This document shows positions 10,912 to 20,046 of a stretch of 64,000 bases of DNA, in pieces; positions within the stretch are counted from its first letter, which is position 1; each line of letters starts with the position of its first letter. Origin of the DNA: an uncultured Spirochaetales bacterium (GTDB taxonomy: Bacteria; Spirochaetota; Spirochaetia; Sphaerochaetales; Sphaerochaetaceae); the NCBI GenBank assembly GCA_949293595.1, contig CASFDW010000001.1:62001-126000 (forward strand), read 5' to 3'. The translations under genes and the position numbers were made by a program. The notes under the pieces are model-generated. The model searched no databases, had not been told where the DNA came from, and saw only the letters and a program-made list of their open reading frames with translations.

Positions 10912-11932
10912 CCAGGAGTTCCTTCCCCGCATTTTCCATGTCGACTTCCTTGAAAAGCTTTCCCTTCTTATAGAGGAAGGCCTTCCTCCCTATTCCTGTC
11001 AGTGCGAAATCGGCATCCTTCGCCTCACCGGGACCGTTCACCTGGCATCCCATTATCGCAACGGTTATGTCCTTGTCGATCATTCTCAGATCATCCTCGA
11101 GGATCGAGACCATCCTGCGGCTGTCGAACGTATGCCGGCCGCAGCGCGGGCAGGAGACAAGCCTAACCCCGCCCTTCTTGAGTCCCAGGGTCCTGAGTAT
11201 CTCGTTCGCAGACACGACCTCATCCTCGAGATCGCCCGTGATCGAAACCCTGATCGTGTCGCCGATGTGGTTTGAAAGCAGATTTCCGAGCGCCCATGTG
11301 GAACGTACGGAGCTCACGACAGGGCTTCCGGCCTCCGTGACCCCGAGATGGACAGGATATCCGGATGCCGCGCTGAACTTTCTCGCAGCAGACATTGTCA
11401 GGCCAACATCGCTGGCCTTAAGCGACACGACAGTATTGGTGAATCCCCAGCTCTCGAGATCATCAAGATAATCAAGTGCGGTAGCGACCATCAGATCGTC
11501 CTTCTCCAGATTGCCGTCGTTCCTTGGCAGACTTCCGGAATTGAGTCCGATGCGGATGGCCGAGCCATGGTCGAGAGCCGCCTCCACGACTTCCCTTGTC
11601 TTCCACCTCGCTCCGATGTTTCCTGGATTGATCCTTATCTTTGCCGCGCCGGCCTCGAGAGCCTCCAGGGCCATCTTGTAATCGAAATGGATGTCCGCCA
11701 CGACAGGCATGACGGATCTTGCGCAGATTTCCCGGAACGGTATGAAATCGTCGCTGGAGACATAGCTGAAACGGATTATGTCACAGCCCATCATGGAAAG
11801 CCTTGCTATCCTGGAAACGATGCCATCGACATCCGCACCCTGCAGCGACGAGTCCCACATGGTCTGCACCCTCACAGGGTTGTCACCGCCGATGCAGACA
11901 TCCTTGACCTTTGCAACCTTCTTGCTGTACAT
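10895..11932 (-). CDS. ispG: 4-hydroxy-3-methylbut-2-en-1-yl diphosphate synthase (flavodoxin)
   Basis: Iron-sulfur enzyme of the MEP isoprenoid pathway (GcpE) that converts 2-C-methyl-D-erythritol 2,4-cyclodiphosphate to HMBPP. The 345-residue product has the N-terminal barrel ([23 protein letters not shown]). The C-terminal cluster domain shows [12 protein letters not shown] and [19 protein letters not shown], supplying the [4Fe-4S] cysteines. The ATG at 11930-11932 has GGAG 8 nt upstream; an in-frame TTG two codons earlier is less likely. dxr at 50.7 kb belongs to the same pathway, and uppS uses its product. Confidence 0.96.
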   Translation of the reverse strand: MYSKKVAKVKDVCIGGDNPVRVQTMWDSSLQGADVDGIVSRIARLSMMGCDIIRFSYVSSDDFIPFREICARSVMPVVADIHFDYKMALEALEAGAAKIRINPGNIGARWKTREVVEAALDHGSAIRIGLNSGSLPRNDGNLEKDDLMVATALDYLDDLESWGFTNTVVSLKASDVGLTMSAARKFSAASGYPVHLGVTEAGSPVVSSVRSTWALGNLLSNHIGDTIRVSITGDLEDEVVSANEILRTLGLKKGGVRLVSCPRCGRHTFDSRRMVSILEDDLRMIDKDITVAIMGCQVNGPGEAKDADFALTGIGRKAFLYKKGKLFKEVDMENAGKELLDAINE

Positions 11933-11934
11933 TC

Positions 11935-12252
11935 TCAATTCTCCAAAACAAAAACGCTTACTTCCCCGTCGTCCGAAACCTTGACCAGCCTGGGTTCCCC
12001 TGGAAGGTAGAGGACGGCCTCACCGGCCTTCGCGGTGAAGGCACCGGTTATCTCGGTGTTGTCCGGCATCTCCCTCCATGTGGTGGCGCAAAGCGCCGAG
12101 CCGGAGAGCACGGTGTAGAAATAGCTGTTCTTCCCGTCCGTGGAAAAAGAAGCCATGGACGAAACCGGGGTTCCTTCCATGGTCCTTATCCTGCCGAGCC
12201 CGCATTCCAATCCTGAAAGCCCGGCCAGGTTCCTGCTTTTATCCTTGACCAT
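11935..12252 (-). CDS. Hypothetical protein upstream of ispG
   Basis: A 105-residue soluble protein of unknown function, starting MVKDKSRNLAGLSGLECGLG and ending EVSVFVLEN. It has no signal peptide, membrane segment or motif that I recognise. Its stop overlaps the ispG start region, so it heads the ispG-ybeY operon. The start is uncertain. ATG at 12252 has a TATACT hexamer 6 nt upstream and no Shine-Dalgarno, as expected for a leaderless gene. The reading frame stays open further upstream, and a GTG at 12342 preceded by GCGCAGG would add 30 plausible-looking residues. Protein composition is natural in both parts. Confidence 0.5.
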   Translation of the reverse strand: MVKDKSRNLAGLSGLECGLGRIRTMEGTPVSSMASFSTDGKNSYFYTVLSGSALCATTWREMPDNTEITGAFTAKAGEAVLYLPGEPRLVKVSDDGEVSVFVLEN

Positions 12253-12258
12253 GCCGAC

Positions 12259-12264
12259 AGTATA
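12259..12264 (-). promoter_or_regulatory. Candidate -10 box for the ispG operon
   Basis: Minus-strand TATACT with the ATG of the hypothetical gene 6 nt downstream. The -35 at 17 nt spacing is TTTATG, which is weak. If the gene really starts at 12342 this hexamer is coding and coincidental. Confidence 0.4.
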
Positions 12265-12455
12265 ATGCAAAAGAGCCTTTTCATAAATACCGGCCCATGC
12301 CTTATGGTCAATCTGTTTGCATGTCCGGTCATATGCATGCACCCTGCGCGGCAAATCATTTTTTTTCTTCCTACCCAGGGATGAATATCGGGCATCATCC
12401 TTTGTCCTCGTCTCCTCCAGCCTGCAGGGGCGATGCAAAAACATGTGTGACGGGA

Positions 12456-12483
12456 TAAAAAAAGCCCGGAAAAAATTCCGGGC
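12456..12483 (-). terminator. Rho-independent terminator of the V-ATPase operon
   Basis: On the minus strand an 8-bp stem GCCCGGAA/TTCCGGGC (64-71 with 76-83 of the 12400 block) is followed directly by seven T residues. It lies 18 nt after the atpK stop, so it closes the V-ATPase transcript and separates it from the ispG operon. Confidence 0.9.
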
Positions 12484-12501
12484 GATATGCGTTCCCGCAG
12501 C

Positions 12502-12939
12502 TCAAAGCACGAGCAGGGAAAGAACGAGAGTGAAGAGTGCGACAGTCTCTACGATACCGATGACGATGAAGTAGTTTGCAGTTCCCTTCCCAGTCTCTCC
12601 GAGGCTGTCCGCCGCACAAGCGGACACCTTTCCCTGGAAAAGGGCCGAAATGCCTATCGCAAGCCCGCCAAAGATGCCGATTCCACCGCAAAGGGCCGGA
12701 TTGACATCACCGGACGCGATCGCGCTCTGGATGAAGTTCATGAGCAAAAATCCGTAGATGGTCTGCGTGAGCGGCGCGCCGGCGAAGGCGACCATGATGA
12801 ATGGTGCGGGTTTGCCTGCGGCATAGCACTTCTTCCAAGCCCCTACAGAAGCCTGGGAAGCGATGCCGGCCCCGAAGCCGGATCCAAGAGCCGAGAAAGC
12901 GAGAGCACAAGCCATACCGATGTAAGCGAGGTAAATCAT
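12502..12939 (-). CDS. atpK: V-type ATPase subunit K (proteolipid ring)
   Basis: A 145-residue, four-helix proteolipid forming the rotor ring of the membrane V0 sector. Helix 2 contains P56-L57-T58-Q59, helix 3 contains Q102 (ALFQGKV) and helix 4 the ion-binding glutamate E131 (GIVETVALF). These correspond to the T64, Q65, Q110 and E139 Na+ ligands of Enterococcus hirae NtpK, suggesting a sodium-coupled ring. It is the last gene of the operon, followed by a strong terminator. Confidence 0.95.
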   Translation of the reverse strand: MIYLAYIGMACALAFSALGSGFGAGIASQASVGAWKKCYAAGKPAPFIMVAFAGAPLTQTIYGFLLMNFIQSAIASGDVNPALCGGIGIFGGLAIGISALFQGKVSACAADSLGETGKGTANYFIVIGIVETVALFTLVLSLLVL

Positions 12940-12965
12940 ATCCTATCTCCTTTGATTACCAATAT

Positions 12966-14801
12966 TCATTCAGCCGTCTTCCTGAACGGCTCGTAATTGT
13001 ATCCGGACCACTCCATCCCGAGCTGGCCGGAGAATTCCAGAAGATTGAGCCTGACGCCGTGCACGACGACAGACAACAGCCCCATGACAAGATTCAGCGC
13101 ATGTCCTACAAGGATCACCAGAAGACCGAGAGGGATCGTGAGTCCTCCCAGAAGACCGGCACCCATGTCGTTGAAGCTCTGAGCGATCGCAAGAGATGCC
13201 ATGCCGACCGCGAAAAGCCTTATGTAGCTCATTATGTTCGAAAAACATGAAACCGTGTTCAAAAAGGTCGTGAAAAAACCTCCAAGCCCGGATTTGAGCC
13301 CTTGCACGAACGGGACACCCGGAGCCTGGGCTCCGAACACGCAGACCAGGACAAAGCCTGTCGCAACACCTGCCACGACAATCCTGAAGTTGCATTCCGC
13401 ACCAATGACGAGGTACAGCACCAGGAAATAAAGCAGTACGACATCGATCAGCCATCCGAGATCCGCGACCCACGAAAGATCCTTCTTTGGCACCTTGTGG
13501 ATAATGTTGAGCACGCAGGCCAGAGAAAGCTGCACGGCACCGAGGATGAAGCAGAACTTCATCACCATGTTCTGGGCCCAGTCGGCATCGACCCCCATCA
13601 CCTCCGGGAAGTTGGTGATGGCGGGAACAACCAAGCGCTGGAGGAACGCGAACCTCTCGAGAATGGCGGCAGATCCGAACCACGTCCCGGTAAGCGCCCC
13701 CCAGACAATGGTTGTGATGCTGAGAACGTACAGCAGGATGTTGAGGTCCCCAGCCTTCTTCGACCTGATGTTCATCAGCACGGCGGCAAGAAGGAATATC
13801 AGGCCGTATCCGGCATCCCCGACTATCATCGCAAAGAACAGGCTGAAGAACAGCAGGAAATAGGTGGATATGTCATATTCCCTGTAGCCCGGAACGGTTC
13901 CGAGTATGTCGAACACTGGTTTGACGATCCTGACGAATCCCTTGTATCTGATCAAAGTCGGCGGATTGTCCTCCTCCGACGGGTCGTCTATGAGATACGC
14001 CCATCCGTTCTCTTTGGCGCAATCCTTGAACTCCTGCAGATGGCAGAGCGGAACATATCCCGTGATGTGTATTATCCCGTCTTCGTTCGAAAGCGTGCTT
14101 TTCGCCCTCTCGAACAGGATGTTCTCCTTGCACTTGGAAATGGCCCTTCTGACCGCACCCCTGTACGGGACAAAGGAGGAAACAAGCGCATCGAGCTCTC
14201 CGATCCTCTTCTCGTCAGAAAGGATTTCGGAAGAAATCTCCGACAGTCCCTTTTCCGGAAGAATGAACATGTTTGCGCCGCTGCCTTTCTTCAAAGGCTT
14301 GCCGACGGTGCAGAAGAACACCTGCTTGCCGTCCTTGAGCGTGATGACGATGTTGCCGTCATCCGCCGCCGCAGCCTCCTTCTCCTTTCTTCCTGCGGTG
14401 TAGAAATACAACGGAACCCCCTTTTCGGAAAGCTCGGCGATATCCCCAGGAAGGAAATCGCCGTACGGTGCTATCCTGTCGCGTTCCACCTTGAGCCGCA
14501 GAAGCCTGTCCTGGAGGTTTTTCTTTTCCCCAAGGGCGGAGAGGACGGATGAAACCATCTCGTCGAATCTTGAACCGTCCAAAGACGCCTCCGCATCCTT
14601 CTCCTTCTTTCCCGCCTTCTCGTCCAGTGCGGCAAGCACCTGCTCCAATCCGGCAAGCGTCTTCTGCTCGTTGAGCGCCTCCTCGCTCTTCGCCGCGAGA
14701 TCGATGATGTGCATGACCCCGCACCCGCGAAGTGCGCCGATTGTTCCGAGGCGGTCCTTCTCTGAAGCAAAAAGTGTGACTTTCTTCATTGTTTCAATCA
14801 T
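12966..14801 (-). CDS. atpI: V-type ATPase subunit I (a-subunit/stator)
   Basis: A 611-residue membrane stator subunit carrying the ion half-channels against the K ring. The N-terminal half (about residues 1-290) is soluble with coiled-coil stretches (SEEALNEQKTLAGLEQVL, EKKNLQDRLLRLKVERDR). The C-terminal half has about seven or eight membrane segments, including YGLIFLLAAVLM and MSYIRLFAVGMASLAIAQ, the latter carrying the conserved arginine expected to face the proteolipid carboxylate. The start is ATG at 14799-14801, 2 nt after the atpD stop. Confidence 0.94.
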   Translation of the reverse strand: MIETMKKVTLFASEKDRLGTIGALRGCGVMHIIDLAAKSEEALNEQKTLAGLEQVLAALDEKAGKKEKDAEASLDGSRFDEMVSSVLSALGEKKNLQDRLLRLKVERDRIAPYGDFLPGDIAELSEKGVPLYFYTAGRKEKEAAAADDGNIVITLKDGKQVFFCTVGKPLKKGSGANMFILPEKGLSEISSEILSDEKRIGELDALVSSFVPYRGAVRRAISKCKENILFERAKSTLSNEDGIIHITGYVPLCHLQEFKDCAKENGWAYLIDDPSEEDNPPTLIRYKGFVRIVKPVFDILGTVPGYREYDISTYFLLFFSLFFAMIVGDAGYGLIFLLAAVLMNIRSKKAGDLNILLYVLSITTIVWGALTGTWFGSAAILERFAFLQRLVVPAITNFPEVMGVDADWAQNMVMKFCFILGAVQLSLACVLNIIHKVPKKDLSWVADLGWLIDVVLLYFLVLYLVIGAECNFRIVVAGVATGFVLVCVFGAQAPGVPFVQGLKSGLGGFFTTFLNTVSCFSNIMSYIRLFAVGMASLAIAQSFNDMGAGLLGGLTIPLGLLVILVGHALNLVMGLLSVVVHGVRLNLLEFSGQLGMEWSGYNYEPFRKTAE

Positions 14802-14803
14802 GA

Positions 14804-15415
14804 TCAGCCCACCTTGACCAATTTCTTCTTGGCTATCTTTCCGCGCACGACCGCAGCGGTCTGCTGGTCCTGCAGATAGATGCCTATGACCCTGATGTTC
14901 TCCTTTGCCTCGGGGATCTTGACCTTCTCGAAGAGGTTGACACGCTGGCTAGTTGTCCGGAGCTCCTTCTCCAAAAGGCGGATCTCCTCCTCGAGGGTCA
15001 TTATCAGGGCATCGAACTTCGCGATGTCCCTGAGTGCGAAAACCGCACCATCGACCCAAAGCGGATAATAATCGAGGTCGTAACGTATGTCCTCGAACTC
15101 GAGCGAATCGAACACCGGGACGCTTACGCCTGCGACATTGGAATACGTCCTTTTCACCTCCTTGACCTTTACAAGGTTCCTTATGGATTTCTCCTCGGGA
15201 AAGGACGTGTTCGCACCGTAGACGCCGATCCAGCTGTCGAGATTGCCTATGGCCCTCTCCTGCTGCACCCTCAGCTCCGCTATCTCGGCTTCGGCCTGTC
15301 TTATGACAAGCTGCAGCTGCTGCTTCTTGAGCATCAGGGTCGGCAGATAGCGCTGGAACTGCTTCAGGGCATCCTTCTGCTTCTTCTGCTCGTTCTTCGT
15401 CAGTTTTACAGCCAC
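14804..15415 (-). CDS. atpD: V-type ATPase subunit D (central stalk)
   Basis: A 203-residue subunit forming the central rotor shaft inside the A3B3 head. It is largely helical, with long N- and C-terminal coiled-coil segments (LMLKKQQLQLVIRQAEAEIA; KLNLF-like KVKIPEAKENIRVIGIYLQD) and the subunit D signature PEAKENIRxIxIYLxDQQ. The start codon is GTG at 15413-15415 with AGGAGGCTTTT just before it. It follows atpB by 9 nt. Confidence 0.93.
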   Translation of the reverse strand: MAVKLTKNEQKKQKDALKQFQRYLPTLMLKKQQLQLVIRQAEAEIAELRVQQERAIGNLDSWIGVYGANTSFPEEKSIRNLVKVKEVKRTYSNVAGVSVPVFDSLEFEDIRYDLDYYPLWVDGAVFALRDIAKFDALIMTLEEEIRLLEKELRTTSQRVNLFEKVKIPEAKENIRVIGIYLQDQQTAAVVRGKIAKKKLVKVG

Positions 15416-15424
15416 AAAAGCCTC

Positions 15425-16723
15425 CTACTTCCTCTTAGGCCAATACTTTTCGATAAGTTCGGTCTTCAAAAGGGTCTCATTCGGCTCGAAACAATCAGCA
15501 AGAATCTCCCAACCAAGATCCAAAGCACTCTCAAGCGGGATGTTCACGCTGAGGTCCATCAGCTTGGATTCGAACATCTGCCCGTATTTCAGAAGCTTCT
15601 CATCCCAATCGCTCATCATGAATCCCATGCTCTTCTTCTCAAGGGCGTCCTTATATGAGGAATAGAGCTTGATCATGCCGTCCATGAGGGCGCGATGGTC
15701 GTCCCTTGTATCCTTGTTGACGTTCTGTTTGAGCCTTGAAAGGCTTCCGAACGGTTCTATGTGCCCGTTTTTGAGATAATACTGGCCTTCGGTGATGTAT
15801 CCCGTGTTGTCCGGGACCGGGTGCGTGACATCATCGCCCGGCATCGTGGTGACACCGAGGATCGTGACGGATCCGGCTCCCTCGAAATCAACCGCCTTCT
15901 CATATCGGCTGGCAAGGGACGAATAGAGGTCTCCCGGGTATCCGCGGTTGCTGGGGACCTGCTCCATGGTGATCGCGGTCTCCTTGAGAGCATCGCAGAA
16001 GTTGGTCATGTCCGTAAGGAGGACGAGGACCTTCTTGCCGTCCAATGCGAAACGCTCGGCGACTGCGAGCGAAAGATCGGGGACAAGCGTGCACTCGACA
16101 GTCGGATCGCTTGCAGTATGTACGAACATGATGGTTCTCGAAAGAGCTCCGGATTTCTCAAGCGTCTCCCTGAAATACAGATAATCGTCATATTTGAGCC
16201 CCATTCCTCCGAGAATGATTATGTCGACCTCCGCCTGCATCGCGATTCTGGCCAGAAGCTGGTTGTACGGTTCTCCAGACACGCTGAAGATCGGAAGTTT
16301 CTGGCTCTCGACAAGGGTGTTGAACATATCGATCATCGGGATTCCTGTACGTATCATGTTCTTCGGCATTATACGTTTGCTCGGGTTTACGGAAGGACCT
16401 CCGATCTCGATGAGGTTCTCATCGAGCACCGGACCGTTGTCCCTCGGCTCCCCCGCTCCGTTGAAGATCCTGCCAAGAAGGTTTTCGGAATAGCTGACCT
16501 TCATGGGAACTCCCAAGAAACGCACGCTGTCGCCGGTGCTGATGCCCTGCGCGCCAGAAAACACCTGGAGGCTGACCTTGTCATGGTCTAGCTTGATCAC
16601 GTTGGCAAGACTGGTACGTCCTCCCGAAGTGATCTCGGCGAGATCGCCGTTCTTGACCCCGGATGCGCGTACCGTAATGACGTTACCGACTATTGATTCA
16701 ATCTTTGTATATACTTTCTGCAT
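15425..16723 (-). CDS. atpB: V-type ATPase subunit B
   Basis: A 432-residue non-catalytic nucleotide-binding subunit of the V1 head. It shows the beta-barrel N-terminus ([16 protein letters not shown]), [20 protein letters not shown], the region replacing the P-loop ([16 protein letters not shown], without a Walker lysine, as usual for B subunits), and [19 protein letters not shown]. The start ATG at 16721-16723 is 8 nt after the atpA stop. Length is slightly shorter than E. hirae NtpB (458). Confidence 0.95.
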   Translation of the reverse strand: MQKVYTKIESIVGNVITVRASGVKNGDLAEITSGGRTSLANVIKLDHDKVSLQVFSGAQGISTGDSVRFLGVPMKVSYSENLLGRIFNGAGEPRDNGPVLDENLIEIGGPSVNPSKRIMPKNMIRTGIPMIDMFNTLVESQKLPIFSVSGEPYNQLLARIAMQAEVDIIILGGMGLKYDDYLYFRETLEKSGALSRTIMFVHTASDPTVECTLVPDLSLAVAERFALDGKKVLVLLTDMTNFCDALKETAITMEQVPSNRGYPGDLYSSLASRYEKAVDFEGAGSVTILGVTTMPGDDVTHPVPDNTGYITEGQYYLKNGHIEPFGSLSRLKQNVNKDTRDDHRALMDGMIKLYSSYKDALEKKSMGFMMSDWDEKLLKYGQMFESKLMDLSVNIPLESALDLGWEILADCFEPNETLLKTELIEKYWPKRK

Positions 16724-16731
16724 TGCTGGAC

Positions 16732-18456
16732 CTACCTTCTTCTCCCGTCAACGGTTTTCTTGAGCTTGGCCTCGTTCTCCTTGAACGCGGGACTGTCCTC
16801 GACGCTGCCGTTCCAGTCAAGGAACAGCTGGCGCACCTCGTTGAAGAACAGACGCGCATCCTTCTTGTCCTTGAGGTTGTATTCCGACATGCAGATGTCG
16901 TGGAGCATGTCGAAAGTATAACGCTGACGGTCTACGGAAACCGAGGCGTCGACAGGATCGAACGAATTCTGCTGCATGTATACCGAATCGACAAGCTCAC
17001 CCTTCTGATAGACGATGTAATCATCGAGGCTTGTTCCCTCCTCTCCGACGACCTTCATCATCTGGTTCACCTCGCTTCCCTTGAGGACAAAGGAATATGT
17101 CTCGTCAACAAGCTTCCTGTCGATTATGCCGTCATATTTGCTCCAGGAGTCGAGCGGGTCGATTGCAGGATATTTCCTCGCATCGGACCTTTCCCTTGAA
17201 AGTCCGTGGAACGCACCGACAACCTTGAGCGTGGCCTGCGTGACGGGTTCCTCGAAGTTTCCTCCCGCGGGAGACACGGTGCCGCCGATTGTGACAGAAC
17301 CATAGGTTCCGTCCTTCAGCCTGACCTTTCCAGCCCTCTCATAGAATTCAGCTATCCTTGATTCAAGATATGCAGGGAATGCCTCATCCCCCGGAATCTC
17401 CTCGAGTCTTCCGCTCATCTCCCTCATCGCCTGGGCCCAGCGTGACGTGCTGTCGGCGAGAAGAAGGACGTCAAGCCCCATGTTCCTGTAATACTCGGCC
17501 ATGGTGACGGCGGTGTATACCGAGGCCTCCCTTGCCGCAACAGGCATGCTCGAGGTGTTGCAGATGATGATCGTCCTCTCCATAAGGCTCCTGCCTGTCT
17601 TCGGATCGGTCAGCTCCGGAAATTCCTTGAGGATCTCGACAACCTCGCCCGCCCTTTCCCCGCATGCGGCTATGATCACTATGTCGACATCGGCGTTTCT
17701 GCTGGTAAGGTGCTGGAGAACGGTCTTTCCGGCCCCGAACGGTCCGGGAACACAGTATGTACCTCCCTTGGACACGGGAAGGAACGTATCGATCAGACGG
17801 ATCTTCGTGACCATTGGCTCGTTTGGGCGCACACGTTCTGCATAGGCTCCGATCGCCCTCTTCACAGGCTGGCTGATGATCATGGTAAGATCCTTCCTTT
17901 CCCCCTTCCTGTTCTCGATGGTGCAAATGACGTCATGGCTCTTGTATACGCCCTTTTCCTTTATGGCGGCAATGGTCCACTGCCCGGCAAGTGAGAACGG
18001 AACCATTATCTTGTGCGTGAATATGCCTTCGGGAACGGAACCGAACGAATCACCGGCGACAACCACGTCACCGATCTTCTTCGACGGGGTGAACTCCCAA
18101 TCAAGATTGGGTATGGGATCGAGATACACACCCCTCTGGAGGAAAAAGCCGCATTTCCCGGCAAGTTCCGGCAGCGGGTTCTGGAGTCCGTCGAAGACCT
18201 GTGTGAGGAGACCAGGTCCTAGATCCACGCTCAAAAGCTCGCCGGAGAATTCAACCGGATCGCCTACCTTGATGCCACCGGTCAGCTCATAAACCTGCAG
18301 GGAGGCCTTGCCGTCGGTGATCCTGATGACCTCACCCTTGAGACGGGTATCACCCACGACGATGTATCCCACCTCGTTCTTGACGACCGTGGTATCGAAT
18401 TCAACATCGACCAGGTTTCCGTTGACTCCCACAACGTGTCCAGTCTTTATTTCCAT
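16732..18456 (-). CDS. atpA: V-type ATPase catalytic subunit A
   Basis: A 574-residue catalytic ATP-hydrolysing subunit. Walker [14 protein letters not shown] lies near residue 240, with [11 protein letters not shown] just after it, [24 protein letters not shown] as the catalytic-site signature, and the A-subunit-specific non-homologous region around residues 110-190. The start ATG is 1 nt after the stop of the DUF2764 gene. The enzyme may run as an ATP-driven Na+ pump or as a synthase; direction cannot be read from sequence. Confidence 0.96.
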   Translation of the reverse strand: MEIKTGHVVGVNGNLVDVEFDTTVVKNEVGYIVVGDTRLKGEVIRITDGKASLQVYELTGGIKVGDPVEFSGELLSVDLGPGLLTQVFDGLQNPLPELAGKCGFFLQRGVYLDPIPNLDWEFTPSKKIGDVVVAGDSFGSVPEGIFTHKIMVPFSLAGQWTIAAIKEKGVYKSHDVICTIENRKGERKDLTMIISQPVKRAIGAYAERVRPNEPMVTKIRLIDTFLPVSKGGTYCVPGPFGAGKTVLQHLTSRNADVDIVIIAACGERAGEVVEILKEFPELTDPKTGRSLMERTIIICNTSSMPVAAREASVYTAVTMAEYYRNMGLDVLLLADSTSRWAQAMREMSGRLEEIPGDEAFPAYLESRIAEFYERAGKVRLKDGTYGSVTIGGTVSPAGGNFEEPVTQATLKVVGAFHGLSRERSDARKYPAIDPLDSWSKYDGIIDRKLVDETYSFVLKGSEVNQMMKVVGEEGTSLDDYIVYQKGELVDSVYMQQNSFDPVDASVSVDRQRYTFDMLHDICMSEYNLKDKKDARLFFNEVRQLFLDWNGSVEDSPAFKENEAKLKKTVDGRRR

Positions 18457-18457
18457 A

Positions 18458-19000
18458 TTAACCTTCCTTAGTTACAAAATCTTTCTGAAGATCCGAAAAG
18501 AGTCTTCTGAATTCCTTACGTCCCTTCTCCTGGTCGAAAGACCCGAGACGTTCAAGTATCTGAAGCTTGAGGGCGTACAGGAGGAGATTGTCCATGCTGA
18601 ATGGGGAAAGGGAGGAATTTGACTGAAGGAAGTCGAAATAGACCGCCAGTATCTCCTTCTCCCCCTCGAGCGGATTCATGACATCAACCGCCCTTTGGAT
18701 CCTCTCCGACAGCACGGGATCGTTGCCAACCGGCACGACATCCCCGCCATTCCAACCGAGTTTCTTCGACCTCTGAGCCTTCAACACGGATGCAACCTTC
18801 TCAAGATAGGCCTTCCACTTTCTCATCAAAGGACTTCTGGGATTTCCTGAAGCCTCAAGGACGGCGCTCTCCAGCTCCGCATATTCGGCCTTGCCAAGAT
18901 GGTCCCTGCATATGTCCATGAACTCGGCATAGGAAAACGGGAGCCCCTTGTCGAGGCTCAGCATGGGCAGACTTGAAATCAGATAATAATGTTCTGCCAC
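18458..19000 (-). CDS. DUF2764-family V-ATPase operon protein (probable subunit-C substitute)
   Basis: A 180-residue protein starting MAEHYYLISSLPMLSLD, the YYLISSLP...L motif typical of DUF2764, a family found inside V-ATPase operons of spirochaetes and Bacteroidetes. It is predicted all-helical and soluble, with no transmembrane segment. It stands between atpE and atpA where archaeal operons carry subunit C and F genes, so a role as a stalk subunit is a reasonable inference. The start is GTG at 18998-19000, preceded by AAGGAGGACGTCCG. Confidence 0.8.
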   Translation of the reverse strand: MAEHYYLISSLPMLSLDKGLPFSYAEFMDICRDHLGKAEYAELESAVLEASGNPRSPLMRKWKAYLEKVASVLKAQRSKKLGWNGGDVVPVGNDPVLSERIQRAVDVMNPLEGEKEILAVYFDFLQSNSSLSPFSMDNLLLYALKLQILERLGSFDQEKGRKEFRRLFSDLQKDFVTKEG

Positions 19001-19012
19001 CGGACGTCCTCC

Positions 19013-19600
19013 TTAAAAGAGTTTCCTCAGATTCTCCGACAGATACGGCCAAAGAAGCTTTGCAATCTCCTCATCGCTAAGATCGATGAATCCGGAACCG
19101 TCCTTTTCCATGACAACGAAACCGCCGGAAACAGAAGCGGAACTTCTGAGGACGATGCCTTTTTTGAGTTTCTGTGCAAGTTTTGCGACAAGATCGGAAG
19201 AAAGTGTCTTCAGATCATCGGGAGAAACATTCACGGCGCTTCCATCCGAAACCGCGTCCGAGGCCACAACCTGGCAGATGAGTTCCTCGAGGGCTTTTCC
19301 GGAAAGCTCGGCCTTGACCGATTCCTTCAAGATCGACTCCAAAAGATCAAGAACGCTCCTCTTTATCGTAAGCGAGGCATCCCTGGCCGCCTGTTCGAGA
19401 CTGGCCCTGCTGCTCTGGCGTTCAAGATCGATTTCCTTTTTTGCACTTTCAAGAAGCTTCTCCCTCTCGACCTGGGCCTTCCTCACGATCTCATCGGCTT
19501 CCGCCCTGGCCTTGGCAAGATACTCGTCCGCTTCCTTCTTAGCCTGATCGAGACCATCTTTCTTGATGGAAGCGATCAAATCCTGAATCTGCATTTCCAT
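19013..19600 (-). CDS. atpE: V-type ATPase subunit E (peripheral stalk)
   Basis: A 195-residue peripheral-stalk subunit. The N-terminal 100 residues form a long charged coiled coil (AKKEADEYLAKARAEADEIV) with small residues at heptad positions. The C-terminal globular domain ends DEEIAKLLWPYLSENLRKLF. It is the first gene of the operon, 12 nt upstream of the DUF2764 gene. AGGTGG is placed 9 nt before the ATG. Confidence 0.92.
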   Translation of the reverse strand: MEMQIQDLIASIKKDGLDQAKKEADEYLAKARAEADEIVRKAQVEREKLLESAKKEIDLERQSSRASLEQAARDASLTIKRSVLDLLESILKESVKAELSGKALEELICQVVASDAVSDGSAVNVSPDDLKTLSSDLVAKLAQKLKKGIVLRSSASVSGGFVVMEKDGSGFIDLSDEEIAKLLWPYLSENLRKLF

Positions 19601-19633
19601 GTATCAACCACCTACAATACAAAACTGTGAGTC

Positions 19634-19639
19634 AGTATA
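19634..19639 (-). promoter_or_regulatory. V-ATPase operon promoter (extended -10)
   Basis: The minus strand reads TGTTATACTGAC: TATACT with an upstream TG, an extended -10, about 34 nt before atpE. The -35 region is poor, as usual for extended -10 promoters. The rest of 19601-19731 is A+T-rich and shared with the divergent gene at 19732. Confidence 0.55.
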
Positions 19640-19715
19640 ACAGATTCGATGTTTATTTGCCATTATAAAATTAGGAGCATTCCTTCCATTTGTATTCAGA
19701 AAATGTGGAGTTTCG

Positions 19716-19737
19716 TGTATATTCTGTATACATGGCG
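19716..19737 (+). promoter_or_regulatory. Promoter and inverted repeat at the start of the GIY-YIG-like gene
   Basis: The sequence holds a perfect inverted repeat TGTATA-TTCTG-TATACA (19716-19732) overlapping a TATATT -10 hexamer (19718-19723) that lies 8 nt before the ATG at 19732. There is no Shine-Dalgarno. A regulator binding the repeat would block the promoter. This is a candidate only; short A+T repeats arise by chance. Confidence 0.4.
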
Positions 19738-20046
19738 AAAACAAACGGCCCCGACCTCTTCCTGAGGGAAGACAGGATCGTCGGGATAATAAAGATTGAA
19801 AACATGCTGACAGGAAGATTTCTCCTCGTAAAAAGCAACGACTGCATACCGGACTGCGGAAAAATACGTTTCTCCCTCGACCTTGGGACATTCAGCCACA
19901 AGGCGCTCCAAAACGATTACACGCAGACAGGTCTGGAGCTTTTCGACATCTCAATCGCCGCCGAGGCAGGAAAGGAGGAGGACATGGACGACCTTCTCAG
20001 ACAGCAGGCGGCCATCCTCATGGAAAAAGGGAAGGAGTCATATTGA
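19732..20046 (+). CDS. Small GIY-YIG-like domain protein (degenerate)
   Basis: A 104-residue soluble protein. Residues 12-70 match the pattern of the short GIY-YIG nuclease-like family (G-I-I-K-I-x-N...TGRFLLV...[30 protein letters not shown]), in which KALQ.D....G...F is typical. The GIY and YIG triplets themselves read GII and FLL, so nuclease activity is doubtful. The C-terminus is acidic and helical. The start ATG at 19732 lacks a ribosome-binding site and sits just after a -10 box. The stop overlaps the convergent udp gene by 9 bp. Biological role unknown. Confidence 0.6.
   Translation: MAKTNGPDLFLREDRIVGIIKIENMLTGRFLLVKSNDCIPDCGKIRFSLDLGTFSHKALQNDYTQTGLELFDISIAAEAGKEEDMDDLLRQQAAILMEKGKESY

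Noticed and set aside
12186..12398. Frame containing a signal-peptide-like MKRLFCIILSAWS
   Set aside because: It stops after 32 residues, has no ribosome-binding site and lies in an alternative frame to the hypothetical gene; probably chance.
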